Positions 26,784 to 37,010 of a stretch of DNA of 64,000 nucleotides are shown here, piece after piece. The stretch is from contig NZ_BAUJ01000028.1 of NCBI RefSeq assembly GCF_000496695.1, positions 1 through 64,000 of the forward strand. Direction: 5' to 3'. Both the position numbers and the translations under genes were made by a program. Below the pieces are notes generated by a model. That model was not told the DNA's origin. It saw only the letters and a list, made by a program, of their open reading frames with translations, and searched no databases. The stretch's first letter is position 1, and every line of letters starts with the position of its first letter. This stretch comes from Vibrio halioticoli NBRC 102217. Lineage in GTDB: Bacteria; Pseudomonadota; Gammaproteobacteria; Enterobacterales; Vibrionaceae.

Positions 26784-27386
26784 TTACCTCAGAAACGATA
26801 TTATCCCTCGAACTAACTCGCCTATCGCAGCATGCCCTTGAGGAGTAAACGTCCAAGCAAACACAGCTATATTTACGATTACCGTGATCCATAAAATCGT
26901 TTTAAATGGCTGTTTCTTCGATTTGTGGTTAAATTCGGTCTGTGCGCATAAAGCGCCAGGCCAACCGCCGAACAACGCTAGCAGATGAAGTGTGTTTTCA
27001 GACGTTCGCCATCGACCTTCTTTTGCTGCGCTTTTATCTATCGCATACATAAAATAAGTCACCAGAGACATAAATGCATAAGCAAGGATAATCCACTTTT
27101 CCCCGTTAAATAGCATTGTCGCGATAATTACTGCAAAAAGATAAATAGTGCTAAACAGCATGCTCGTTGACATAGGTGAGCCTCCAACACGAGCCACATT
27201 ATGAGCATTGAAACGACCTCGGTTATCTTCGAGGACTTCAAATGTAACTTCATCCCCTATTTTCGGTCGTCGATTCCTATTTTTCAGTGCAGAAATATGC
27301 ACAAAAACCTTCTGCTCGCTGTATGGCATTTCGATAAAACCATATCCTTTTGCATCAAACCACTCGACTATTTGGCCTTTTATCAT
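26784..27386 (-). CDS. Cold-shock domain plus DUF1294 membrane protein
   Basis: A 200-residue fusion. Residues 1-66 are a cold-shock/OB domain with RNP-like GYGFIEMP and KVFVHISAL. The rest is a DUF1294 membrane domain with about four hydrophobic segments and the signature YAIDKSAAKEGRWRTSENTLHLLALFGGWPGALCAQ. This architecture is widespread in proteobacteria; function is unknown but probably links nucleic-acid binding to the membrane. Confidence 0.88.
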   Translation of the reverse strand: MIKGQIVEWFDAKGYGFIEMPYSEQKVFVHISALKNRNRRPKIGDEVTFEVLEDNRGRFNAHNVARVGGSPMSTSMLFSTIYLFAVIIATMLFNGEKWIILAYAFMSLVTYFMYAIDKSAAKEGRWRTSENTLHLLALFGGWPGALCAQTEFNHKSKKQPFKTILWITVIVNIAVFAWTFTPQGHAAIGELVRGIISFLR

Positions 27387-27495
27387 TTCCCTATACCCGT
27401 ATTTCCATCATTACATCAATCAACAAAGAACGAAAAAACGCCACTCATGATGTATAAAATAAGTAGCGTAATTTAACTCAATTTAGCAAAAATAA

Positions 27496-27915
27496 TTAGT
27501 ATTTTTGCGAGTTCACACCCAGTTCTTGTTGGATGCTGCGAGACAGTTTTAGTACCCAGTTGTTGTAGTTTCTATGGATAGTGCCGTTTTTGTAATTCAG
27601 GTTTTGGCTACTTACATAATGGATACTGTATTCACTATCATCATATTCAATCTTGACTCTAGCCGTGTGAGAACGCACTGAGATATCGGCCATAATCACG
27701 CCAGGTTCAATTACCCTAGGCGTCCAGCCGCGGCGCTCTGCTGCGCGAAATATTGCATCACGAACAGATTCACTCGAAACATGTTCACCGGTTTGTGACG
27801 TCGGTACATAAGCTTGTTCAATATTTAAAACTGGTTTGGAGACACAACCTGCCATAAAAAAGCTAAGTGCAATAACAAGGAATATGTTTTTCACAGTAAT
27901 GTCCTTTAAATTCAT
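27496..27915 (-). CDS. Small lipoprotein of unknown function
   Basis: A 139-residue protein with a signal peptide and lipobox FFMAGC (Cys24), so it is probably a membrane-anchored lipoprotein. The mature part contains SESVRDAIFRAAERRGWTPRVIEPGVIMADISVRSHTARVKIEYDDSEYSI, a pattern common in short proteobacterial lipoproteins of unknown role. A ywbE remnant ends four bases upstream of its start. Confidence 0.78.
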   Translation of the reverse strand: MNLKDITVKNIFLVIALSFFMAGCVSKPVLNIEQAYVPTSQTGEHVSSESVRDAIFRAAERRGWTPRVIEPGVIMADISVRSHTARVKIEYDDSEYSIHYVSSQNLNYKNGTIHRNYNNWVLKLSRSIQQELGVNSQKY

Positions 27916-27919
27916 TGTA

Positions 27920-28014
27920 TAAAATTTCTTTTACATGCCCTACATCATCCCCCTCAAACACATTTTGATGTCGTGCGGATGATGAGATGATTTGATGCAT
28001 ATAATTTTTACGAT
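27920..28014 (-). pseudogene. Frameshifted remnant of a second ywbE-like gene
   Basis: The minus strand encodes VKIICIKSSHHPHDIKMCL in one frame, then after a run of five G residues (27949-27953) the frame shifts to GDDVGHVKEIL. This lines up with VKDILTKSPNHPHGIKVRL and GDVGRVKEIV of the intact ywbE gene about 1 kb away. The 5' half is missing; a REP-like unit lies about 60 nt beyond the surviving part. There is no stop codon at the expected place. Confidence 0.75.
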
Positions 28015-28072
28015 AGCGTGGATTACTTAAAGTAACCGCCATTTTTTAAAATAGCAGTCGCTTAAATATAGG

Positions 28073-28112
28073 TGCAAATTTCAAGACCTGACCCCGCACC
28101 TTGACCCCGCAC
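28073..28112 (-). repeat. REP-like unit with a duplicated outer end
   Basis: Full 23-nt unit at 28073-28095 in inverse orientation, then GCACCT followed by a second TGACCCCGCACC (28102-28113). Again only the outer end of the unit is repeated in tandem, as at 19069. Confidence 0.85.
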
Positions 28113-28274
28113 CTAATCGTCAGCGCCGCATTTTTGACATGGCTCGTAGGTTCTCTCGCCTTCACTAATCACGGCGAAATCGGTTACGCATTTTTCGCAC
28201 AATGCCATCTTTGGGTAGGCGAGTTTTTGCTTTTTAGAAGAAGTGTCACCTTCCACAATGTAGTATTTTCTCAT
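28113..28274 (-). CDS. Small zinc-ribbon protein
   Basis: A 53-residue reading frame starting MRKYYIVEGDTSSKKQ. It carries two CxxC pairs, CEKC at residues 26-29 and CQKC at 46-49, the spacing of a zinc ribbon. AT-rich DNA with GGAGG-like bases (CTATTATC...CCTCC on the plus strand) lies upstream. Its stop overlaps the outer edge of a REP-like unit. Function unknown; zinc binding is inferred from the cysteines. Confidence 0.7.
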   Translation of the reverse strand: MRKYYIVEGDTSSKKQKLAYPKMALCEKCVTDFAVISEGERTYEPCQKCGADD

Positions 28275-28444
28275 GTTCTATCTTATTGAATTTTAGATAA
28301 TAGGAGGGATTATAGCGAAATAATACAGGTGATTGTGCTACTAATCTGCCTTAAACACTGTTGATTTACTCATTTTGCTCATGACGATTAGTGATAGACT
28401 GAATCCATCATCATGACTCAACGGAAATACCATGCGGAAACATC

Positions 28445-28846
28445 ATGAAAGACTGTAACCAATGCGGGAAATGTTGCATCAAATATGGCAATGGTGATTT
28501 AGCGGCCACACAACAAGAGATAGACCTGTGGGAGTTATTTAACCCGGATATCTTTGAGTATGTGAAAGATGGCAAAATCTGGTTTGATCCGCAAACAAGA
28601 GAGCAACTAGAGCGTTGCCCATTTTTAGAATTGGTACCAAAAATCAGGGCTGGAGAAAAAGACAAATATACGTGCAGCATTTACCTCGACCGGCCCGAAG
28701 ATTGTCGCCACTACCCTAGCCTTATCGATGAAATGGTGAGAGATGAATGTGAAATGATTGAAGCTGTCGATTTGAATAACCCAAACAAAGCGCAGAGGCA
28801 GCTAGACAAATTAATGAGTTCGAGCCGACCATCAAGCTATTCCTAA
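28445..28846 (+). CDS. YkgJ-type cysteine cluster protein
   Basis: A 133-residue protein with the CxxCxxCC-type cluster at the N-terminus (CNQCGKCC, residues 4-11), then ERCPFLELV, YTCSIYLDRPEDCRHYP in the middle, typical of the zinc- or iron-chelating YkgJ family (UPF0153-like). The family is thought to bind a metal; its role is unknown. It is alone on the plus strand. Confidence 0.85.
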   Translation: MKDCNQCGKCCIKYGNGDLAATQQEIDLWELFNPDIFEYVKDGKIWFDPQTREQLERCPFLELVPKIRAGEKDKYTCSIYLDRPEDCRHYPSLIDEMVRDECEMIEAVDLNNPNKAQRQLDKLMSSSRPSSYS

Positions 28847-28897
28847 CGCTGATATTTGCAACGTTCAAACCTTACTAAGACAGGCTCAAACGTGCGC

Positions 28898-29089
28898 TTA
28901 TACGATCTCTTTTACTCGCCCCACATCACCACTTTCTAGGCGAACCTTAATGCCGTGCGGATGGTTAGGTGACTTAGTCAGAATATCTTTCACTACGCCT
29001 GAAGTCAGTGTTCCAGTGCGTTGATCTTTTTTCAGGACAATGTTTACTTCAAGCCCTTTGCGTATGTTGGATCGTTGAGTGCCGCTCAT
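28898..29089 (-). CDS. ywbE: YwbE family protein
   Basis: A 63-residue protein beginning MSGTQRSNIRKGLEVNIVLK and containing SGVVKDILTKSPNHPHGIKVRL, which is the YwbE (DUF2196) signature. The frame is open 25 codons further upstream, but the internal ATG at 29089 fits the family length. Function is unknown; the fold is a small beta barrel. A broken second copy lies about 0.9 kb away. Confidence 0.85.
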   Translation of the reverse strand: MSGTQRSNIRKGLEVNIVLKKDQRTGTLTSGVVKDILTKSPNHPHGIKVRLESGDVGRVKEIV

Positions 29090-29177
29090 GTTCGCGCCCT
29101 TATCACTACAGTAAGAATCATAAAAAAGTGCCAGCCAGTTAACTTGAATACAACGGGCTGACACGCATCAATTTTGA

Positions 29178-30473
29178 TTAAGAATTTCTTAACCAAATAT
29201 CGTCAGAGCCGCCTTGCGCTTTTTTCTTACGCTTTTTCTTGCCAGTACCTGCTGGTGCTGCTTTTGGTTTGTTGGCTTCAATCATTTCTTGAGTTACAGT
29301 TTCGTCAACCTCAAAGCCTGCCACTTGTTCGCGCTCAAGACGAATTTTGTTTTTCTTTTCAATAACTTTGAAATGATGCAGATCTTCATAATCGATCAGC
29401 GATAAAGCTAAGCCCACTTCACCGGCACGACCACTTCGTCCAATGCGGTGCATGTAATCGGATGGACTTCTTGGCAGGTCGAAGTTGATAACCACTGGCA
29501 GTTTTTCAATATCTAGACCACGGGCTGCAATATCGGTTGCAATAAGCACTTCAATCTCACCTGACTTAAATGCGTCAAGGATACGAGTACGATAACCTTG
29601 GCCTTTGTCACCGTGGAATACGTCGGCTTCAATGCCGCGTTTATACAGTTTGTCCGCTAAGTGTTCACAGCTATTTTTCGCATTCACAAACACTAATGCT
29701 TGTCGCCATTGATGCTTTTTGATCAAGTGCGCCAGTACCGCCGTCTTCTCACCTTTGTTGACGTTGAATACGCGCTGTACCACGGTGCTCTCGTCATCGC
29801 TTTGCAGTTGAACTTCAACTGGATCATTGAGCAGTTCTTGAGTAAGCGCCTGCACTTGTTCTGGGAAAGTGGCTGAGAACAACAGCGTTTGTTTTTGCTT
29901 AGGCAGTTTCGCTAATAGGTCGGACAGTTCTTCTGTAAAGCCTAAGCTCAACATACGGTCTGCTTCATCCAATACTAACGTCTTCACTCTGTCCAGTTTA
30001 ATGGCGTTACTAGAGATCAGATCAAGCAAACGACCTGGCGTTGCCACCAAGATATCTGTGCCACCGCGCAGTGTTTGCATTTGTGCATTGGTTGATACAC
30101 CACCGAACACAGCAACAGTTTTGATCTCACCGTTAAAGTGAACCGCATAAGACTTAACGTTATCGGCCACCTGTTTTGCCAACTCTCGTGTTGGCACCAA
30201 GATCAAACCCGAGACATAGTTGCCCTTGCTTGGGCTCGATTTCACCAAATCATGCTTAGTGAACAACTCTTGCAGTATAGGCAGTGCAAATGCGGCGGTT
30301 TTACCTGAACCAGTATTAGCGCCAGCAATGACGTCACGACCCGCTAGTACGCTAGGGATGATTTGCGCTTGAATAGGTGTAGGTTGTTGATACTCCAGCT
30401 CTTCTAGGCGAGCTAAAAGAGGTTTAATTAACGCAAGATCAGCAAAGCTGTTAGGGGTTGTGGCATTGGTCAT
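29178..30473 (-). CDS. DEAD-box ATP-dependent RNA helicase, RhlE-like
   Basis: A 431-residue helicase. The Q motif is PTPIQAQIIP, motif I is GANTGSGKTAAF near residue 53, the DEAD box is in VLVLDEADRML-like LVLDEADRMLSLGF near 170, motif III is FSATF, and motif VI is HRIGRSGRAG near 345. The C-terminal tail is lysine-rich (GKKKRKKKAQGG), probably for RNA contact. Such helicases act in ribosome assembly or RNA decay. It lies downstream of pheT on the same strand but behind a terminator. Confidence 0.9.
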   Translation of the reverse strand: MTNATTPNSFADLALIKPLLARLEELEYQQPTPIQAQIIPSVLAGRDVIAGANTGSGKTAAFALPILQELFTKHDLVKSSPSKGNYVSGLILVPTRELAKQVADNVKSYAVHFNGEIKTVAVFGGVSTNAQMQTLRGGTDILVATPGRLLDLISSNAIKLDRVKTLVLDEADRMLSLGFTEELSDLLAKLPKQKQTLLFSATFPEQVQALTQELLNDPVEVQLQSDDESTVVQRVFNVNKGEKTAVLAHLIKKHQWRQALVFVNAKNSCEHLADKLYKRGIEADVFHGDKGQGYRTRILDAFKSGEIEVLIATDIAARGLDIEKLPVVINFDLPRSPSDYMHRIGRSGRAGEVGLALSLIDYEDLHHFKVIEKKNKIRLEREQVAGFEVDETVTQEMIEANKPKAAPAGTGKKKRKKKAQGGSDDIWLRNS

Positions 30474-30534
30474 AGATAATTTGGCTCAGACTTAAATAAT
30501 GGGGTGCATTCTAGCGTATTTTGCAGAAGATAGA

Positions 30535-30561
30535 TAAAAAAAAGGGAACCATTAGGCTCCC
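30535..30561 (-). terminator. Terminator of pheST
   Basis: On the minus strand GGGAGCC-TAAT-GGTTCCC (one G:T pair) followed by a run of eight T. It lies 44 nt after the pheT stop. Confidence 0.85.
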
Positions 30562-30605
30562 TATTTCATTCGGTCAGTTATTCACACTCAGCATGAGTGA
30601 TAAAA

Positions 30606-32993
30606 CTAGTCACGCAATACTGCGCCAAACTTCTCTGAAACTGCGCTCACTGTTGCTTCAACAGCGCCAGCAATGTCTGCTTCTTCCAAAGTACGCTCAA
30701 CAGATTGCAGAGTTAGAGCAATCGCCAAACTCTTCTTACCGTCTTCAACGCCTTTACCTTGGTAAACGTCGAACAGTTTCGCATCTGTCATTAACTCGCC
30801 ACCGTTAGCAAGACAGGCAGCTACTACGTCGCCAGAAGCCACAGCTTCGTCAACAACTAGCGCGATGTCGCGGCGGTTTGCAGGGAACTTAGATACGGCT
30901 ACCGCTTCAGGAAGCACGCGAGTTGCAATTGCATCCCACTCTAGTTCAAATACAACAGTGCGGCCGTTAAGACCAAACTTACGCTCAAGTTCTGGGTGAA
31001 CAGTACCGATAACGCCTACTTCTTTACCGTCTAGGATAATAGCCGCAGCTTGACCTGGGTGAAGTGCTGGGTGCTTAGTTGCCGCAAAGCTGTACGCTTT
31101 TTCGTTGCAAGTCAGCTCAAGTACCGCTTCTAAATCGCCTTTAAGATCAAAGAAATCAACAGTGTTGGTTTCGATGTCCCAATGCTCTTCACTGCGAGAA
31201 CCTGCAAGAACGCCGGCTAGCATGAATTCTTGACGCATGCCGTTTTCAGCATTGGCATCAGGAATAAAGCGTAGGCCAGATTCGAACAAACGAACGCGTG
31301 GCTGTTGACGTTTTTGGTTGTGAACAACCGTGTTTAGCAAACCTTGGATCAACTGTACACGCATTGCTGACATGTCAGCAGAGATTGGGAACGGCAGCAC
31401 TAAAGGCTCAATGCTTGGTGCAATCAGTTTTTGTTGCTCAGGCTCAACAAAGCTGTACGTTACCGCTTCGTGATAGCCACGGTCCACCAGCAGATCACGA
31501 ACACGTTTTAGTGGCTGATTCGCCTCTTTGTGATCGTTCATTGTCAGTGCCGCTAAAGGCGCTTGATTTGGAATGTTGTTGTAGCCAAAAATACGACCAA
31601 CTTCTTCAACCAAGTCTTCTTCGATAGCGATATCAAAACGCCATGTTGGAGCAACTGCATCCCAACCTGATTCAGTTGTCGTTACTGTACAACCTAGGCG
31701 CTCTAGAATTTCAACAACGTCTGCATCAGAGATAGCGTGACCTAGTAGGCTGTCTAGCTTAGTGCGACGTAGAGAAACGGTGTTGGCTTTTGGCAAGTCT
31801 TGCGCTGATTCAACGCCAGCGATTGGAGCAACGTCACCGCCACAGATCTCAACCAAAAGCTGAGTAGCGCGTTCCATTGCTTTGTGTTGCAGTTCAAAAT
31901 CCACACCACGCTCAAAGCGCATTGAAGAATCAGTATGCAAACCGTAAGCACGTGCACGGCCGCGAATCGCATCCGGTGCAAAGAAGGCACTTTCAAGAAG
32001 TACGTCAGTCGTTTCGCCAGTTACGCCAGAGCCTTCACCACCGAAGATACCTGCGATAGCAAGAGCTTGTTTGTGATCGGCAATGATCAGCGTATCTGCA
32101 TTTAATTTTGCTTCGTTGCCATCAAGAAGAGTCAGTTTCTCGTCTTGCTCAGCCATACGAACCACAATGCCACCTTCAATCTTGCTCAGATCGAACGCGT
32201 GCATTGGTTGGCCTTGCTCTAGCATCACGTAGTTAGTGATATCAACAATTGGGTCGATAGCGCGAACGCCACAACGACGCAGTGCTTCTTGCATCCAAAT
32301 TGGAGAAGCTGCTTTCACGTTGACGTTTTTGATCACACGGCCAAGGTAACGAGGACATGCGTGCGCCGCTTTCACTTCGATAGCAACTGTGTCTTGAATG
32401 CTTTCAGAAGCCGCTGTGAATTCTGGCTCTTTTACCGCTTCACGGTTAAGTACGCCCACTTCACGAGCAAGACCACGAATGCTAAAGCAATCAGCGCGGT
32501 TTGCTGTAAGATCCACATCAACCGTTACGTCGTTAAGATCTAGGAATTCACGGAAATCCGTACCCACAACAGCAGTTTCTGGTAATTCCATGATGCCGTC
32601 AGATTCCACATCAATGCCTAGCTCTGTGAAAGAACACAGCATGCCGTGTGAAGGTTGACCACGTAGTTTTGCTTTTTTGATTTTGAAATCGCCCGGTAGA
32701 ACAGCACCAACGGTTGCCACAGCAACAATTAGGCCTTCGCGACAGTTTGGCGCGCCACATACGATATCAAGAAGTTCTTCTGCGCCAACATCTACTTTTG
32801 TTACGCGCAATTTGTCAGCATCTGGGTGCTGACCACATTCCACTACTTTACCTACTTTAACGCCGGTAAATTCGCCCGCTACAGGAAGAACGTCGTCAAC
32901 CTCTAAGCCAGCCATTGTAATTTGGTGTGTTAGTTCGTCAGTAGTAACCGCAGGGCTAACCCACTGACGAAGCCATGATTCACTGAATTTCAT
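30606..32993 (-). CDS. pheT: Phenylalanyl-tRNA synthetase beta subunit
   Basis: A 795-residue subunit of the alpha2-beta2 PheRS. The N-terminal tRNA-binding domain ([34 protein letters not shown] and [21 protein letters not shown]) is followed by the B3/B4 editing module, then B5 and the catalytic-like core ([15 protein letters not shown]), and a C-terminal anticodon-binding FDX domain ([16 protein letters not shown]). Length is standard. It follows pheS by 17 nt on the same strand. The usual downstream neighbour ihfA is 16.4 kb away. Confidence 0.97.
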   Translation of the reverse strand: MKFSESWLRQWVSPAVTTDELTHQITMAGLEVDDVLPVAGEFTGVKVGKVVECGQHPDADKLRVTKVDVGAEELLDIVCGAPNCREGLIVAVATVGAVLPGDFKIKKAKLRGQPSHGMLCSFTELGIDVESDGIMELPETAVVGTDFREFLDLNDVTVDVDLTANRADCFSIRGLAREVGVLNREAVKEPEFTAASESIQDTVAIEVKAAHACPRYLGRVIKNVNVKAASPIWMQEALRRCGVRAIDPIVDITNYVMLEQGQPMHAFDLSKIEGGIVVRMAEQDEKLTLLDGNEAKLNADTLIIADHKQALAIAGIFGGEGSGVTGETTDVLLESAFFAPDAIRGRARAYGLHTDSSMRFERGVDFELQHKAMERATQLLVEICGGDVAPIAGVESAQDLPKANTVSLRRTKLDSLLGHAISDADVVEILERLGCTVTTTESGWDAVAPTWRFDIAIEEDLVEEVGRIFGYNNIPNQAPLAALTMNDHKEANQPLKRVRDLLVDRGYHEAVTYSFVEPEQQKLIAPSIEPLVLPFPISADMSAMRVQLIQGLLNTVVHNQKRQQPRVRLFESGLRFIPDANAENGMRQEFMLAGVLAGSRSEEHWDIETNTVDFFDLKGDLEAVLELTCNEKAYSFAATKHPALHPGQAAAIILDGKEVGVIGTVHPELERKFGLNGRTVVFELEWDAIATRVLPEAVAVSKFPANRRDIALVVDEAVASGDVVAACLANGGELMTDAKLFDVYQGKGVEDGKKSLAIALTLQSVERTLEEADIAGAVEATVSAVSEKFGAVLRD

Positions 32994-33010
32994 CTATTTG
33001 TGTCCCTGGA

Positions 33011-34423
<1,413 letters not shown>

Positions 34424-35533
34424 GTGAAATCACCATTACCCACGATTATCAGCAGCGCCATACTCGGTTTTTCTTCACTAACGGCAAGTTTTGCGGTGGT
34501 TGCCGAGCCGCAATCTGCCTCTTATCGTCTTGAAACTGTGGCCACGGGTTTGCAAATCCCTTGGTCGATTGAATTTGTTAGTGCGAATACGGCATTAATT
34601 AGTGAACGTAATGGCGCCATTGTCGAGCTCGACATTACCAATAAAGCGATTAAGCCTTTATATACACCCAGTAATGTTTATGCCAAAGGCCAAGGCGGCC
34701 TGCTCGACCTTGCGATTAATCCGTTAGACAAGACTCAGGTCTACCTCACCTACAGCCAAAATACTCAGCAAGGCGCACGAGTAGCACTTGCAACTATGAC
34801 TTATCAAAATGGCGCTATTACGGGCTTTAACGATATTGTGCTGACTCAATCAGATTCTGATAGCGGACGTCATTTTGGCAGTCGAATAGCCTTTGATGCA
34901 GACAATAAACTGTACTTTAGTATTGGCGATCGCGGCGTAAGAGATAACGGACAAGATTTGTCTACGCATGCGGGCAGCATCCTTAGAGTCAACAGTGACG
35001 GCTCAGTCCCTGCCGATAATCCATTTATAAAAAACCCACAAGCACTACCTGAGATATGGAGTTATGGGCACCGCAACCCGCAAGGCATCACCTTCGCGCA
35101 AGACACCAATACCTTATGGGCTATAGAGCACGGCCCGCGTGGCGGTGATGAGATTAATCACATTCAAAAAGGCCATAATTATGGCTGGGCAGAAACCTCA
35201 CACGGCAAAGAATATTGGGGACCGATTAGCGTTGGTGATTCAGAATATAAAGAAGGCGTCACTGCGCCAGCACTGGTTTACACCCCTTCTATCGCGCCTT
35301 CATCGTTAATTCTTTATCAAGGTAAACGCTACCCTGAGCTTAAAGGGAAATTACTGGCGGGTGCATTAAAGCTCACTCATATCAACGTTATCAAGATAGA
35401 CGGCAACAAACTGATTGAAGAGAAGCGCTTGTTTGAAGACTTAGGCGAAAGAATTCGTGATATACAGGTCTCACCTGATGACTATCTGTACGTTACAACT
35501 GACAGCGGAAAAGTCATAAGGCTCCTGCCTTAG
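34424..35533 (+). CDS. yliI: Periplasmic PQQ-dependent aldose sugar dehydrogenase
   Basis: A 369-residue secreted protein starting at GTG with AGGGAGAG upstream. The signal peptide runs to about ASFAVVAE. The mature part is a soluble-glucose-dehydrogenase-type six-bladed propeller (GSDH): GLQIPWSIEFV near 42, GQGGLLDLAINP, SDSGRHFGSRIAFDADNKLYFSIGDRG near 150, WSYGHRNPQGITF near 210 and IEHGPRGGDEIN near 235. This resembles E. coli YliI/Asd, which oxidises aldoses with PQQ. The first gene of the pheS-rplT insertion; no PQQ synthesis genes are in view. Confidence 0.88.
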   Translation: MKSPLPTIISSAILGFSSLTASFAVVAEPQSASYRLETVATGLQIPWSIEFVSANTALISERNGAIVELDITNKAIKPLYTPSNVYAKGQGGLLDLAINPLDKTQVYLTYSQNTQQGARVALATMTYQNGAITGFNDIVLTQSDSDSGRHFGSRIAFDADNKLYFSIGDRGVRDNGQDLSTHAGSILRVNSDGSVPADNPFIKNPQALPEIWSYGHRNPQGITFAQDTNTLWAIEHGPRGGDEINHIQKGHNYGWAETSHGKEYWGPISVGDSEYKEGVTAPALVYTPSIAPSSLILYQGKRYPELKGKLLAGALKLTHINVIKIDGNKLIEEKRLFEDLGERIRDIQVSPDDYLYVTTDSGKVIRLLP

Positions 35534-35663
35534 TTTTATATTTTTAAACTAGTAACCCCAAAACTTCTAGAAAATTTGCCTTTTTGCATATTACGCTGAT
35601 GCCTGCTTAGTACTCCCCTGCATTAATACAAATTTTCTAGTTTTCCCTACTCCAAATCATGCC

Positions 35664-35978
35664 TTGGCTGTACAAAATACAGAAAACGTAGCGCAAAACA
35701 GCGCTGATCTTCAAAACCTACGTGAAGACTTTGAACAAATGGCGAAGAACGTAGAGGGGGCATATGCAGAGTCAGCTGCTTTTGCAGGTCTAGTGAACCC
35801 GTATGGTGTAGGCAAGTTTTCAGTTACAGCTGCTGTTGGATATCATGGTGATGCACAAGCTGTTGCCGTTGGTGTAGGTGAACGATTCACAGAAAACTTT
35901 ACAGCAAAACTCGGTGGTGCTTACGACACGGCAACAGAGTCAATGAGCGCCTATGCAGGTGTTGGCTACGAGTTCTAA
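35664..35978 (+). pseudogene. YadA-type C-terminal membrane anchor fragment
   Basis: A 104-codon frame starting only at TTG. It encodes a short coiled-coil piece (residues 1-40) and the YadA anchor (NPYGVGKFSVTAAVGYHGDAQAVAVGVGERF...AGVGYEF), with the terminal Phe of outer-membrane barrels. Head, stalk and signal are absent. The frame continues upstream as FLVFPTPNHALA, which looks like the end of a signal peptide cut at ALA, but no start codon exists there. Probably a remnant of a trimeric autotransporter, or a small anchor protein that lost its start. Confidence 0.65.
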
Positions 35979-36195
35979 GCTCAAGGCGTAATTGATTGAA
36001 CATTTATCAAAAAAGGAACCTATACGGGCAAGCCATTGCGCTTTACTGTTGCCTTAACCTAGTAAACGCACTCCAACGCCTTAATGTATAGTCATATCAG
36101 ACTCATTAAGGCGTGGCTTTCTCGGACAGAAATTTGTTCTATGTCCCATTCTTCGGAAAAGATTTCTAACTTGTTATTCGACAAAAGTGAGTTGA
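35979..36195. repeat. Region with an 11-bp-arm inverted repeat
   Basis: Perfect arms ACGCCTTAATG (36076-36086) and CATTAAGGCGT (36104-36114) around a 17-nt loop; no clear T tract follows. The arms resemble the CTTAA...GGCGT words of VCR-type attC ends, so it may be a vestige of one, but this is weak. Otherwise nothing is seen here. Confidence 0.4.
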
Positions 36196-36316
36196 TGACG
36201 CCCTATTAAGGTGTGAACAACGCAATATCAAAGTTACCGCATGCCACCTTAAACACAAAACGCAACGCATAGCAAACGAGCCAAGCGTTGCGAATTACTC
36301 TTAAACAGGTTGTTAT
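36196..36316 (-). other. Integron attC site of VCR type
   Basis: On the minus strand this 121-nt stretch begins TAACAACCTGTTTAAGAG and goes on with CAACGC, TGGC, TTGTGTTTAAG, GCGTTGTTCACACCTTAA and ends AGGGCGTCA. That is the ordered set of words of Vibrio cassette recombination sites (TAACAA, CAACGC, GCGTTG, CTTA, GGGCGTTA) and the right length (120-125 nt). The outer parts are inverted repeats (GCGTTG, CTTAA, AGG on both sides). The TAA of TAACAA is the stop codon of the NucS-like gene, as in typical vibrio cassettes. The final core reads GTCA instead of GTTA, so recombination may be impaired. Confidence 0.82.
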
Positions 36317-36918
36317 GTAACTTCTTCCAAGTTGAACGATACTTGGTATTTCACTAACTTTACATGGCTTAAACCTTTAGCACCAAACACTACCCTTTTG
36401 TCGAAATCTGATGCGACCAGAATACCCCTTATATTTGGTGTATTTGGTGATTCAGAAAGACAACCAATATAGCCTAACAACTGCCCTAATGCTGAATCCT
36501 TTGCTTTACCTGCTTTAAGCTCAATAACAACCAATTGGTCGGTTTTATCTTTAGCAAGTATATCTATACGTCCTGCATCAACTACATATTCAATTCCATC
36601 CTCTACGATCGATAGACCGTCCTCGATATCTGAAATATTTCGAGCTAGATAAGTGTGAAGATCTTTTTCTAAGGACAAACTGGCATCTATTGACTCTTGA
36701 ACATCGTTATCTTCATCCGCAGCATCGACAGAGGTAAACCCCGGAATTTCAATCTCCCCACGCTTAATTTTCGATTTATACCAAGCATAGTGCGTTTTCT
36801 GCCACTTACTTGTAGGAAAGTTTTCCAAAACTAGAGCTGTTAATTTCTCGAAAGAAGGAAAAGTGCCTTCTGTCGTGCAGACATCAATCACTAGTTCCTT
36901 TATTGTTGAATACTCCAT
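36313..36918 (-). CDS. NucS-like PD-(D/E)XK nuclease domain protein (integron cassette)
   Basis: A 201-residue protein. The C-terminal half has a restriction-nuclease core: LARNISDIEDGLSIV, then VDAGRIDILAKD (acidic residue near 122) and LVVIELKAGKAKDSALGQLLGYIG (E-x-K near 133-135), as in the NucS/DUF91 family. The N-terminal half (FPSFEKLTALVLENFPTSKWQKTHYAWYKSKIKRG) looks like a small DNA-binding helical domain. It starts 19-20 nt after the core of the previous attC-like site with GGGAGAAA as ribosome site, and its stop is in the following attC. It probably acts on DNA; the role is unknown. Confidence 0.8.
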   Translation of the reverse strand: MEYSTIKELVIDVCTTEGTFPSFEKLTALVLENFPTSKWQKTHYAWYKSKIKRGEIEIPGFTSVDAADEDNDVQESIDASLSLEKDLHTYLARNISDIEDGLSIVEDGIEYVVDAGRIDILAKDKTDQLVVIELKAGKAKDSALGQLLGYIGCLSESPNTPNIRGILVASDFDKRVVFGAKGLSHVKLVKYQVSFNLEEVT

Positions 36919-36935
36919 AGTTTTCTCCCTTATTA

Positions 36936-37010
36936 CATAACACCTAGCTCAGCGGGCAATTAGAGCGCAGCATAAATTGATCCGCTGCAGCTATTTATTA
37001 GGGTGTTTAA
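36936..37010 (-). other. Short attC-like integron recombination site
   Basis: On the minus strand: TTAAACACCC, spacer, GCTGCAGCGG, a variable middle, CCGCTGAGC, spacer, GGTGTTATGT. The arms pair (AACACC with GGTGTT, and GCTCAGCGG with CCGCTGAGC) except for one extra G in GCT(G)CAGCGG. A single unpaired base in one inner arm is a hallmark of folded attC sites. The stop codon of the upstream gene falls in TTAAACACC. It is 75 nt, much shorter than VCRs, so this cassette has a different origin. Confidence 0.65.

Noticed and set aside
17876..28113. REP-like units as attC sites of an integron array
   Set aside because: They are 23 nt, lack R/L box structure and GTT cores, and occur singly or as plain inverted pairs. 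They fit REP/REPIN, not cassette sites.
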